In this document: positions 57,275-64,000 of the stretch, piece by piece
How the letters are laid out: each line of letters opens with the position of its first letter
Position numbering within the stretch: position 1 is the stretch's first letter
Assembly: GCF_003116585.1 (NCBI RefSeq)
Contig: NZ_QEHM01000001.1
Coordinates: 124,001-188,000, forward strand
DNA length: 64,000 nt
Source: Albibacillus kandeliae
GTDB lineage: Bacteria > Pseudomonadota > Alphaproteobacteria > Rhodobacterales > Rhodobacteraceae
Reading direction: 5' to 3'
Position numbers and translations under genes: made by a program
The notes under the pieces: generated by a model
What the model saw: the letters and a program-made list of their open reading frames with translations, nothing else
What the model was told of the DNA's origin: nothing
The model's database searches: none

Positions 57275-59695
57275 TTACATGGCGCGCCAGTCGCCGCTCT
57301 GTTCGAACGCGTGCGCTGCCTGATAGATCTTCAACTCGCCGTAATGCGCCCCGACCAGCATCATCCCGATGGGAAGCCCTTCGCTCAGCCCGCAGGGCAC
57401 GCTCATGGCCGGATGCCCCGCGCTGTTGAATGGCGCTGTATTGCCGATCATCTCGAAGGCGCGCTGGACATAGAGCGAGATCGAGCAGTCGGCAGGCGGG
57501 ATTTCCTGCGATTTCATCGGCACGGTGGGCATCAGCAGCATGTCATACTGCTTCAGCGCTTCGCCGTATTTCGCCACGACCTTGCGCATGATGTTCTGGG
57601 CCTTGCCGTAGAACCGGCCGCGGTACTGGGTCTGGAAATACTCGCCGACGAACATCGAGACCTTGAGCGAATGCGACAGTTCGTCGGCGCGGCCGTGCCA
57701 TTGCGCCATGTGGTCCATCATCGAGGGCAGGAACAGGCCGCGATAGTTCGACCCGGCGGAATGGCCCCACATCATGTGGTCCTGCAGTCCTTCCAGCGTG
57801 ATCGCGGTCCAGCAGTCAATTGCCAGGTGATGCTCGGGGATCGAGACCTCCTCGACCCGCGCGCCGAGGTCGCGGAAACGCTCGGCCGCAGCCAGCACCT
57901 TCTGGTCCACGTCGGCCTCGCTCTCGGGGCGGTGGAAGCCCTCCTTGAGGATGCCGATGCGCAATCCCTGCGCGCCGCGCCCAAGCGCTTCGGTATAGCG
58001 GTAGACCCTTGGCTTGTACTGGCGCGGGTCCAGCCCGTCTTCGCCGGCCAGGACTTCCAGCAGCAGCGCGTTGTCGGCCACGGTGTTGGTGACAGGGCCC
58101 ACGTGGTCGATGGTCTGCTCCACCGGCATCACGCCGGTATAGGGTACTAGGCCGTGGGTCGGCTTCATCCCGTAGACGCCGCAGTTGGACGAGGGGATGC
58201 GGATCGAGCCGCCCTGATCGCCTGCGATGGCCATGTCGGCGTCACCCGTGGCCACCAGAACGGCTGAGCCGCTGGAGGAGCCGCCGGCCATGTAGCCGTA
58301 TTTCCACGGGTTGTGCACCGGCCCTTTGGCGCCGGTGTGAGAGCCGCCGGAGAGGCAGAAGTTCTCGCAATGCGATTTGCCCACGATGGTGGCGCCGGCG
58401 TCCAGCATCCGGGTGACGATGGTGGCGTCGATCTCGGGGGTGAACCCTTCCATGATCGAGGAGCCGTTCATCATCGGCACCCCGGCGAGGCAGACCGTAT
58501 CCTTCAGCACGATGCGCTTGCCGCGCAGCGGACCGTCGGGCGCGCCGCGCACCTCGGCCTTCACGTACCAGGCGTTGAGCGGGTTCTCGGAATAGTCGGG
58601 AAAGTGCCCGGGCGAGCGGGGATAGCGCACCGAAGGCAGGTAGTCGGGCATCGCGTCGAGCCGGTCGTAGGACTGGAAGTTGGGCTCCATCAGCGACAGG
58701 AACTCGGCCAGGTCCTCGTCCGAGAGGTTCATCCCGAACCGCTGCGCCATTGTGCGCATCTGCGAAAGCGAGGGGCGTTTGATCGTCATGTTGTTCACCT
58801 GCGAAGTCGGGGCGTGGCTGAAGCCGGCGGCCGGTTCGGGGCGGGCCGCGAGATTGAAGTCTGAGGGGGCGGCCTGCGATGTGACCGGGCGCGCACCGGA
58901 AGGCCGTGCTGCTGCCGGGGCGGCGCCGGGGCGCGGGGCCGGAGTGGCGTTGCCACGGGTAGAGCGGGCAGCGCCAAAGCCAAGGAACTGGTCCACCTTG
59001 GACTGGTTGGAAAGGTCCTCGCGGCTCAGCGCGCCGGTGATCCGGCCCCGTTCCAGCACGAGGACACGGTCCGACAGATCGGAAATGAAATCGAAGTTCT
59101 GCTCGACCAGCAGCACCGACAGCCCGCGCGATTTGCGCAAAGCGAGGAGCGTTTCGGCCATTTCCTCGATGATCGAGGGCTGGATTCCCTCCGTCGGCTC
59201 GTCGAGCAACAGAAGCTCGGGGTCTCCCATCAGGCAACGCGCCAGCGCGAGCAACTGCTGCTCGCCGCCCGAGAGCGCCCCGCCATCGCGATCCAACAGC
59301 GGGCGCAGGCGGGGGAAGTCGACGAGGACGCTTTCCATCACGTCGTGTTCGGAGGCGCCGGAATAGTCGTGCCAAGCAAAGCGCAGGTTGTCGCGCACCG
59401 ACAGCTGCGGGAAGATCCCGCGCCCCTGCGGCACGTGTCCCAGCCCAAGCCCGGCACGTTCGTAGGGGGCCATGCGCGTGATGTCCGCGGAGTGGAACCG
59501 CACGGTCCCCGCCGTGGCGGGCAGGAACCCCATCAGGGTCTTGAGCAGGGTGGTTTTGCCCATGCCGTTGTGGCCAAGGATGCCCACCACTTCGCCCTCG
59601 GAGACGGAGATATCTATTCCGTGCAGGATCGGCACCTTGCCGTACCCTCCCGAAAGCCCCTTCACCTCGAGCGTGATTGCCCTGTCTTCCACCAT
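57275..59695 (-). CDS. Fusion of LivF/UrtE-type ABC ATPase and amidase-signature hydrolase
   Basis: One uninterrupted frame encodes 806 residues. Residues 1-240 are a LivF/UrtE-type ATPase: Walker A GHNGMGKT (41-48), VPQGRGIFPQLSV, signature LSGGEQQLLALARC (141-154) and LLLLDEPTEGIQ. Residues 241-302 are an Ala/Pro-rich linker. Residues 303-806 are a complete amidase with Lys398 (VLKDTVC), cis-Ser473 (GGSSSGSA) and nucleophile Ser497 (AGDQGGSIRIPS), in the style of nitrile-hydratase-associated amidases. Met303 is preceded by AGGTG at a 6-base spacing, so free amidase may also be made. It is one base after the UrtD-like gene. It should both drive import and hydrolyse the imported amide. Confidence 0.9.
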   Translation of the reverse strand: MVEDRAITLEVKGLSGGYGKVPILHGIDISVSEGEVVGILGHNGMGKTTLLKTLMGFLPATAGTVRFHSADITRMAPYERAGLGLGHVPQGRGIFPQLSVRDNLRFAWHDYSGASEHDVMESVLVDFPRLRPLLDRDGGALSGGEQQLLALARCLMGDPELLLLDEPTEGIQPSIIEEMAETLLALRKSRGLSVLLVEQNFDFISDLSDRVLVLERGRITGALSREDLSNQSKVDQFLGFGAARSTRGNATPAPRPGAAPAAARPSGARPVTSQAAPSDFNLAARPEPAAGFSHAPTSQVNNMTIKRPSLSQMRTMAQRFGMNLSDEDLAEFLSLMEPNFQSYDRLDAMPDYLPSVRYPRSPGHFPDYSENPLNAWYVKAEVRGAPDGPLRGKRIVLKDTVCLAGVPMMNGSSIMEGFTPEIDATIVTRMLDAGATIVGKSHCENFCLSGGSHTGAKGPVHNPWKYGYMAGGSSSGSAVLVATGDADMAIAGDQGGSIRIPSSNCGVYGMKPTHGLVPYTGVMPVEQTIDHVGPVTNTVADNALLLEVLAGEDGLDPRQYKPRVYRYTEALGRGAQGLRIGILKEGFHRPESEADVDQKVLAAAERFRDLGARVEEVSIPEHHLAIDCWTAITLEGLQDHMMWGHSAGSNYRGLFLPSMMDHMAQWHGRADELSHSLKVSMFVGEYFQTQYRGRFYGKAQNIMRKVVAKYGEALKQYDMLLMPTVPMKSQEIPPADCSISLYVQRAFEMIGNTAPFNSAGHPAMSVPCGLSEGLPIGMMLVGAHYGELKIYQAAHAFEQSGDWRAM

Positions 59696-59696
59696 G

Positions 59697-60413
59697 TCAG
59701 GCCTTCTTTCCCAGATAGACGTTGCGGACCTGCGGATCGGCCATGACGCGATCCACGTGGTCTTCCATCAACACGGCGCCCTGGTGGAACACCGTCACCA
59801 CCTCGGCGATGGAGCGGATGAACTGCATATCGTGTTCGACGATCACGATGGCGGCGGTCTTGTTCAGTTCGTGGATGATGCCGGTCATTCGCTCGACGTC
59901 TTCCGCGCTCATGCCCGCCGCCGGTTCATCGAGCAGCACCAGCCAGGGGTCGCCCACCGCGACGAGACCCAGTTCGACCCGCTGCCGCTCGCCGTGGGCC
60001 AGCTGGCCGAGGGCGTTGCGGGCAATCGGGCCAAGCGCCAGCCGCTCGATCATCTCGGCGGTCTTGCGGTTGGCCTCCTCGGGTGGGTGGAACCGCCGGG
60101 CGGCCAGCCAGATGTTTTCGTGGACAGTGAGGTTGTCCATCACCGAGGGGGTCTGCATCTTGATGCCGACCCCCAGCGAGGCGATCTGGTGCGGCATCCA
60201 GTGGGTGGTGTCGTGACCCCGCATGTACACCTGTCCCTCGGTCGGCGTCTGCAGGCCGGTGACACACTTGAAGAAGGTCGACTTGCCCGCGCCATTGGGG
60301 CCGATCAGGCAGCGCAGCTCGCGCGCGCGCAGCCTGAAGTTCACGTTGTCGGCAGCGGTCACGCCGCCGAACCGCATGGTCAGCGCGCGGGTTTCCAGAA
60401 CGATCTCAGCCAT
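59697..60413 (-). CDS. LivG/UrtD-type ABC transporter ATP-binding protein
   Basis: The 238-residue protein starts at the ATG at 60413, overlapping the permease gene by 8 bases. It has Walker A GPNGAGKSTFFKCV, a Gln-loop IKMQTPSVMDNLTV, signature LAHGERQRVELGLVA and Walker B LVLLDEPAAGM. The IKMQTPSVMD form is typical of urea (UrtD) and amide importers. It pairs with the ATPase half of the fusion protein. Confidence 0.92.
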   Translation of the reverse strand: MAEIVLETRALTMRFGGVTAADNVNFRLRARELRCLIGPNGAGKSTFFKCVTGLQTPTEGQVYMRGHDTTHWMPHQIASLGVGIKMQTPSVMDNLTVHENIWLAARRFHPPEEANRKTAEMIERLALGPIARNALGQLAHGERQRVELGLVAVGDPWLVLLDEPAAGMSAEDVERMTGIIHELNKTAAIVIVEHDMQFIRSIAEVVTVFHQGAVLMEDHVDRVMADPQVRNVYLGKKA

Positions 60414-61446
60414 GGAGGCGCTCCCGGTTGCGCGACCGCCGCGCCTGGTGGATGCGGCCGAGCGGGCGGCGTCCGAAACTGATGCGCCAGAGCGAGACAA
60501 GGGCAGGGACGATGCCGCGCGGCAGGAACAGGACGAAGAGCACGAGGATCAGGCCGAGGATCAGGGTATTGTCGATCAGGTGCTGCTGGCCGAGCAGGAA
60601 CTTGACATAGGCCAGCCCTGCGGCGCCGAGGATCGGTCCGAGCCGGGTGCCGAGACCTCCGACGATGCACCAGATGATGATCTCGGCGGACTGGCCCAGC
60701 GAGAAGAGGTTGGGGGTGACGATTTCGCCCCAGTTGGCAAAGAGCGCGCCTGCAAGCCCCGCGATGGCCGCGCCGGTCGAGAAGAGCACGGTCTTGCGGG
60801 CGCGGACGTCGTAGCCCATCAGCGACATGCGGGTCTCGTTCTCGCGGATGCCGACGGCGATGCGCCCGAAGCTCGATCTGAGCAGCGCCGAGACCAGCAG
60901 GAAGACGATGGCCAGCGCCACGGCGCAGACATAGAAGTAGGCGTCGCCCCAGATATAGGCGCCGGGGTCGCCGGGCACGTTCAGCGTCTGAAAACCGGGG
61001 ATGCCGTTGAACCCGCCCATCCGCGCGTTGCCGATCACGTACTGCGGTCCGGCGGTGGAGTTCATGAACTTGAAGAGGATCAGCGTGACCACCAGCGTGA
61101 TGACGCCAAGGTACACGTCCGTGAGGCGCCCGTAGAACATCATTGCCCCGAGCAGCGCGGCAAAGATCGCGGGCACCAGCACGGCCAGGATCATCGGAAG
61201 GGTGCTTTCTCCGATGTTGATGGCGGCGATGGCATAGGTATAGGCCCCGAGCCCGAAGAAGGCGGCCTGCCCGAAGCAGAGAATGCCGCCGAACCCCCAG
61301 ATCAGCCCGAGACTAAGCCCCAGCATGCCGTAGATTACCAGCACGGTGAGGGTGTAGGTGCCGATCAGCAGCGGCATGATCCAAAGGAGGATGGCGGTGA
61401 CGATGACGGTTGCGATCACGTCGCGCGAGAGGCTGCCCTGCATCAC
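60406..61446 (-). CDS. LivM/UrtC-type ABC transporter permease
   Basis: The 346-residue inner-membrane protein has about eight to ten helices and the motifs GLIWGFGGILCFGQAAFFGLGAYTYA, SFGRIAVGIRENETRMSLMGYDVRARK and GGLGTRLGPILGA of UrtC/LivM. It forms a heterodimeric channel with the UrtB-like protein and overlaps its gene by 4 bases. Confidence 0.93.
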   Translation of the reverse strand: MMQGSLSRDVIATVIVTAILLWIMPLLIGTYTLTVLVIYGMLGLSLGLIWGFGGILCFGQAAFFGLGAYTYAIAAINIGESTLPMILAVLVPAIFAALLGAMMFYGRLTDVYLGVITLVVTLILFKFMNSTAGPQYVIGNARMGGFNGIPGFQTLNVPGDPGAYIWGDAYFYVCAVALAIVFLLVSALLRSSFGRIAVGIRENETRMSLMGYDVRARKTVLFSTGAAIAGLAGALFANWGEIVTPNLFSLGQSAEIIIWCIVGGLGTRLGPILGAAGLAYVKFLLGQQHLIDNTLILGLILVLFVLFLPRGIVPALVSLWRISFGRRPLGRIHQARRSRNRERLHG

Positions 61447-62309
61447 AGCTTACCCTTGAAGAAGCGCCCGGTGATGCCCTGCGGCAGCAGACGCAGCAAG
61501 ATCACGGCGGCGATCAGCAGGGCGACCTCTCCGATCACGGGCGAAATGGCGAAGGTGAAGACCTGGCTGACCACGCCGAAGACCCCGGCGCTGGAGAGCA
61601 GCCCGGCGACGAGCGAGGGGCCGCCGGCGATCACGGTGATGAAGGCCTTGGCGATATAGGCCCCGCCAGAGGTCGGCACGAGACCGACCAGCGGCGCGAG
61701 CACGGCGCCCGCGAGACCCGAGAGCGCGGAGCCGCAGAAGAAGGTCGCCATGTAGATGCGGTCAGGCGAGTACCCGAGCGTTGCGGCCATGTCGGCGCGC
61801 TGCATGGCGCCACGGGCGATCAGCCCGGCGCGTGTGGTCTTGAGCACGGCGAGGATGCCGATCAGCAGCAGGACGGCCACCACGATGATGAAGAAGTTGT
61901 AGCCGTTGATCTGGTAACCCCCGACGGCGAACCCGGGGATCGGTGTGGAGATGCCGGTGGTGGTGTTGCCGAAGATCATGGTCGTCAGGCCGATGAAGAA
62001 CAGGCTCAGCCCCCAAGTGGCGAGCATCGTGTCGACCAGACGGCCATAGAGATGCCGGATCACCAGGCGCTCGACCACGAGACCGATCAGGCCGACGATC
62101 AGCGGGGCGATGATCAGCATGGCGACAAAGACGTTAACGCCAAGTCCGACGGCGGTAATCGTGGCATAGCCGCCCATCATCATGAATTCGCCATGCGCCA
62201 GGTTGATCACCTTCATCATGCCGAAAACCACCGCCAGGCCCGCTCCGATCAGGATCAGCGAGGCGACGGCGTAGAGCATCTCCACCAGTATGACGAATGA
62301 AAGGTCCAT
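61443..62309 (-). CDS. LivH/UrtB-type ABC transporter permease
   Basis: The 288-residue protein starts at the ATG at 62309; upstream sequence in frame is Pro/Arg-rich and belongs to the hairpin region. Motifs GLAVVFGMMKVINLAHGEFMMMGGYA and ARGAMQRADMAATLGYSPDRIY mark it as UrtB/LivH. It forms the channel with the UrtC-like protein. Confidence 0.93.
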   Translation of the reverse strand: MDLSFVILVEMLYAVASLILIGAGLAVVFGMMKVINLAHGEFMMMGGYATITAVGLGVNVFVAMLIIAPLIVGLIGLVVERLVIRHLYGRLVDTMLATWGLSLFFIGLTTMIFGNTTTGISTPIPGFAVGGYQINGYNFFIIVVAVLLLIGILAVLKTTRAGLIARGAMQRADMAATLGYSPDRIYMATFFCGSALSGLAGAVLAPLVGLVPTSGGAYIAKAFITVIAGGPSLVAGLLSSAGVFGVVSQVFTFAISPVIGEVALLIAAVILLRLLPQGITGRFFKGKL

Positions 62310-62346
62310 CTGTTCTTTCGATCTTCTCACGCGTGCAGGAGCCCGG

Positions 62347-62365
62347 CCCCCGGAGGCTCCGGGGG
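62347..62365 (-). terminator. Stem-loop between the amide-binding-protein and permease genes
   Basis: CCCCCGGA (62347-62354) pairs with TCCGGGGG (62358-62365) around a 3-base loop. A second GTGGGG/CCCCAC pair (about 62375-62397) lies closer to the binding-protein stop. They sit in the 105-base gap downstream of the binding-protein gene, as at the other ABC loci in this window. Confidence 0.6.
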
Positions 62366-62414
62366 AGGGAAGGGTGGGGCGGCGCAGGGCCACCCCACAA
62401 AAGACGCGGTTGCG

Positions 62415-63638
62415 TCAGATCTGGATTTCGTACTGGGTGTTGTCGTCCGGGTTGGTTTCCAGATCACAGACCGCCTGCGTGTCGATCGGCGGGCGCTGCT
62501 GCAGCGTCTCGATCACATCCATCTTCTGATCCTTGAACTTCATCAGGTGGACGTCGACGGTTGAGTGATGGGTCTTGGGGTCGACAGTGTAGGTGCCGGC
62601 AGGGCCATCGACGGCGATCCCCGTCTCCAGCGCCTTGACCACCGCGTCGTGCTCCACCGACCCGGCCATTTCCACGCCCTTGGCCCAGGTATGCACTCCG
62701 TAATAGGTCGATACCGCCAGCTCGTGCAGCGCCGAGGGATCGCCATAGGCCGCGCTCCAGCGTTCCTTGAAGGCGTTGTTGGCAGGTGTGTCGAGATCCT
62801 GGCTGTAGGAGTAGGCGACCATGATGCCGTCTCCCTCTTCCGGGGTCAGGACCTTGTGTTCATTGCCGACGCCGAGCGTGGTCGAGGCCAGCGGGATCTT
62901 GTCCTTCATGCCCGAGGCGGCCCATTGCCGGAAGAAGCTCAGGTGTGCCCCGCCGACGAGTGGTGCGAGGATCAGGTCGGGTGCGGCGGTCTGGATCTTG
63001 GCGATGGTCGCGCCAAAGTCGGCCACGTCGAGCGGGAAGAAGTCGGTCTCGACCACTTCGCCACCGGCATCCTGCACGAACTTCTGGATCCAGCGCGCGG
63101 TGATCTGGCCGTAGTTGTAGTCGGCCGCCAGCGTGTAGACCTTCTTGCCACCCGCTTCCTTCATCGCCCAGGGCACCAGCACCTCGGCCTGCTGTGCCGG
63201 GGTCACCCCGTTGCAGAAGATGTTGCGGTCACAGACCCCGCCTTCATACTGGACGTTGTAGAAGTAGAGCGTATTGGTCTTGCGCATGGTCTGGCGGATC
63301 GCCTCGCGCGAGGCCGAGAGGATGCCGCCGTGCACCACGTCGACCTTGTCCTGCCGGGTGAGCTGCTGGGCATACTGCGAGTAGAGCGCCATGTCGGACT
63401 GGGTGTCATAGGCCTTGACCTCGAGCTGACGGCCAAGGACGCCGCCTGCACCGTTGATCTCGTTGACCGCGAGGCGCAGCGCCATGTCCATCGGTTTGCC
63501 GTAGGCATCGAAGATGCCCGAGGTGTCGAGGATCGACCCGACCTTGATGGTGTCGGCGGCGAGAACCGCCCTGGGCAGCATGGCCGTTCCTGCCATTGCC
63601 GCGGTGGTGCCAAGGAATTTCCGTCTGTTAAGTGTCAT
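62415..63638 (-). CDS. Urea/short-chain-amide-type ABC substrate-binding protein
   Basis: The 407-residue protein has a twin-arginine signal (LNRRKFLGTTAAMAGTAM, cleavage after VLA), so it is exported folded to the periplasm. The Peripla_BP_5 pattern resembles FmdD/UrtA/AmiC: GSILDTSGIFDAYGKPMD, VDVVHGGILSASREAIR, YFYNVQYEGGVCDRNIF and LAADYNYGQITARW. It probably captures urea or a small amide for the permease pair. The binding-protein gene leads the operon with the ATPase-amidase fusion. Confidence 0.92.
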   Translation of the reverse strand: MTLNRRKFLGTTAAMAGTAMLPRAVLAADTIKVGSILDTSGIFDAYGKPMDMALRLAVNEINGAGGVLGRQLEVKAYDTQSDMALYSQYAQQLTRQDKVDVVHGGILSASREAIRQTMRKTNTLYFYNVQYEGGVCDRNIFCNGVTPAQQAEVLVPWAMKEAGGKKVYTLAADYNYGQITARWIQKFVQDAGGEVVETDFFPLDVADFGATIAKIQTAAPDLILAPLVGGAHLSFFRQWAASGMKDKIPLASTTLGVGNEHKVLTPEEGDGIMVAYSYSQDLDTPANNAFKERWSAAYGDPSALHELAVSTYYGVHTWAKGVEMAGSVEHDAVVKALETGIAVDGPAGTYTVDPKTHHSTVDVHLMKFKDQKMDVIETLQQRPPIDTQAVCDLETNPDDNTQYEIQI

Positions 63639-63703
63639 TGCACTTACCTCCGTGTTGTCAGTTTTTCATTGCATGCGCGGGTGTTGGTCCCCGCGTCACC
63701 GGG

Positions 63704-64000
63704 TCATCTGTCGTTGTCGCGGTCGAGGTCGCGCGGGGCAGGGCGCTCGCCCGAGGGCTTGCCCTTGATGCGGTTGGCGTAGTCCGCGGTGCGGCCCGCG
63801 AGGTTGGCGTCGAAGTCGAGACCGATTTCCTCGCCCATCTGCTTCATCGCGGGCAGGCGCACCGCCATGCCGAGGATCTGGTCCATCGCCGCGCCAAAGG
63901 CGCCGTCGACACCGCCCTCTCCGGATCCTCCGGCACCGCCGCCGATCCCGCCGATCTGGTTGATCCGGATCGAGTCGATCTTTTCGACCGGCTTCATCAT
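63704..64000 (-). CDS. Flotillin-like (SPFH/YuaF-type) protein, C-terminal part
   Basis: The frame ends at 63704 and runs off the right edge, so only the last 98 or so residues are visible. KIDSIRINQIGGIGGG followed by a Gly-rich stretch, DQILGMAVRLPAMKQMGEEIGLD and a charged tail match the end of bacterial flotillins. Flotillins form membrane-associated oligomers organising lipid domains. It lies 65 bases upstream of the amide-binding-protein gene on the same strand; a functional link is not indicated. Confidence 0.75.
   Translation of the reverse strand: MMKPVEKIDSIRINQIGGIGGGAGGSGEGGVDGAFGAAMDQILGMAVRLPAMKQMGEEIGLDFDANLAGRTADYANRIKGKPSGERPAPRDLDRDNDR

Noticed and set aside
1-64000. CRISPR arrays, tRNA/rRNA genes, insertion sequences or prophage
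   Set aside because: I looked for regularly spaced repeats, cloverleaf-like sequences, transposase or integrase motifs and terminal inverted repeats and found none that could be supported by eye.

Overview
This window reads as chromosomal DNA of a high-G+C alphaproteobacterium, most likely a Rhodobacteraceae (Roseobacter-type) heterotroph. The support is the roughly two-thirds G+C composition with strong G/C bias at third codon positions, a ChvE/GguAB/GguC/GbpR sugar locus, AcnB aconitase, several branched-chain-amino-acid-type and Opp-type importers, and many 4-base ATGA stop/start overlaps. Genus cannot be fixed from the sequence alone. I see no rRNA, tRNA, CRISPR array, transposase, integrase or phage gene. 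The window is dense, operonic, catabolic and transport DNA.

Layout. (1) 1-6843: a leftward operon of an ABC ATPase and hydantoinase/oxoprolinase A and B (B cut by the window edge). It faces a LacI-family regulator across a perfect 14-base palindrome, and a PQQ-type aldose sugar dehydrogenase follows. (2) 7009-12441: AcnB with a strong terminator, a small methyltransferase-like protein and an HPP-CBS membrane protein. (3) 12472-28528: a sugar-acid catabolic island. It holds dgoK-dgoA (leftward, behind the LysR regulator gbpR) and, divergently, chvE-gguA-gguB-gguC, an IlvD/Edd pentonate/hexonate dehydratase and a galactose-type dehydrogenase. A second importer, ytfQ-ytfR-ytfT-yjfF, ends in an SMP-30 lactonase. 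Together these encode uptake of galactose/arabinose (probably pyranose and furanose forms) and most steps of the De Ley-Doudoroff route to pyruvate and glyceraldehyde 3-phosphate. (4) 28789-34442: an unknown small protein, a hydroxynitrile-lyase-like Mn cupin, and a two-component system divergent from a three-gene lipid A/envelope glycosylation operon.

(5) 34535-46019: a leftward operon of a complete Opp/Dpp-type importer, an acyl-CoA ligase and a single-chain biotin carboxylase-BCCP-carboxyltransferase of about 1,110 residues, with a divergent GntR regulator. The logic is import, CoA activation, carboxylation of an unknown substrate. (6) 46426-55454: small hydrolases (isochorismatase-like, alpha/beta hydrolase), XapX, a YtcJ-type amidohydrolase with a Cys/His-rich tail, AraC and LysR regulators, pirin and an MFS exporter. 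(7) 55496-63638: a leftward urea/short-chain-amide-type importer whose last ATPase is fused in frame to a full amidase-signature enzyme, followed by an acyl-CoA synthetase. The window ends in the C-terminus of a flotillin-like protein.

The two strongest candidates for undescribed biology are the ATPase-amidase fusion (57275-59695), which would tether amide hydrolysis to the importer, and the import-ligase-carboxylase operon (34535-45058). All functions come from reading sequence by eye; no database search was run.
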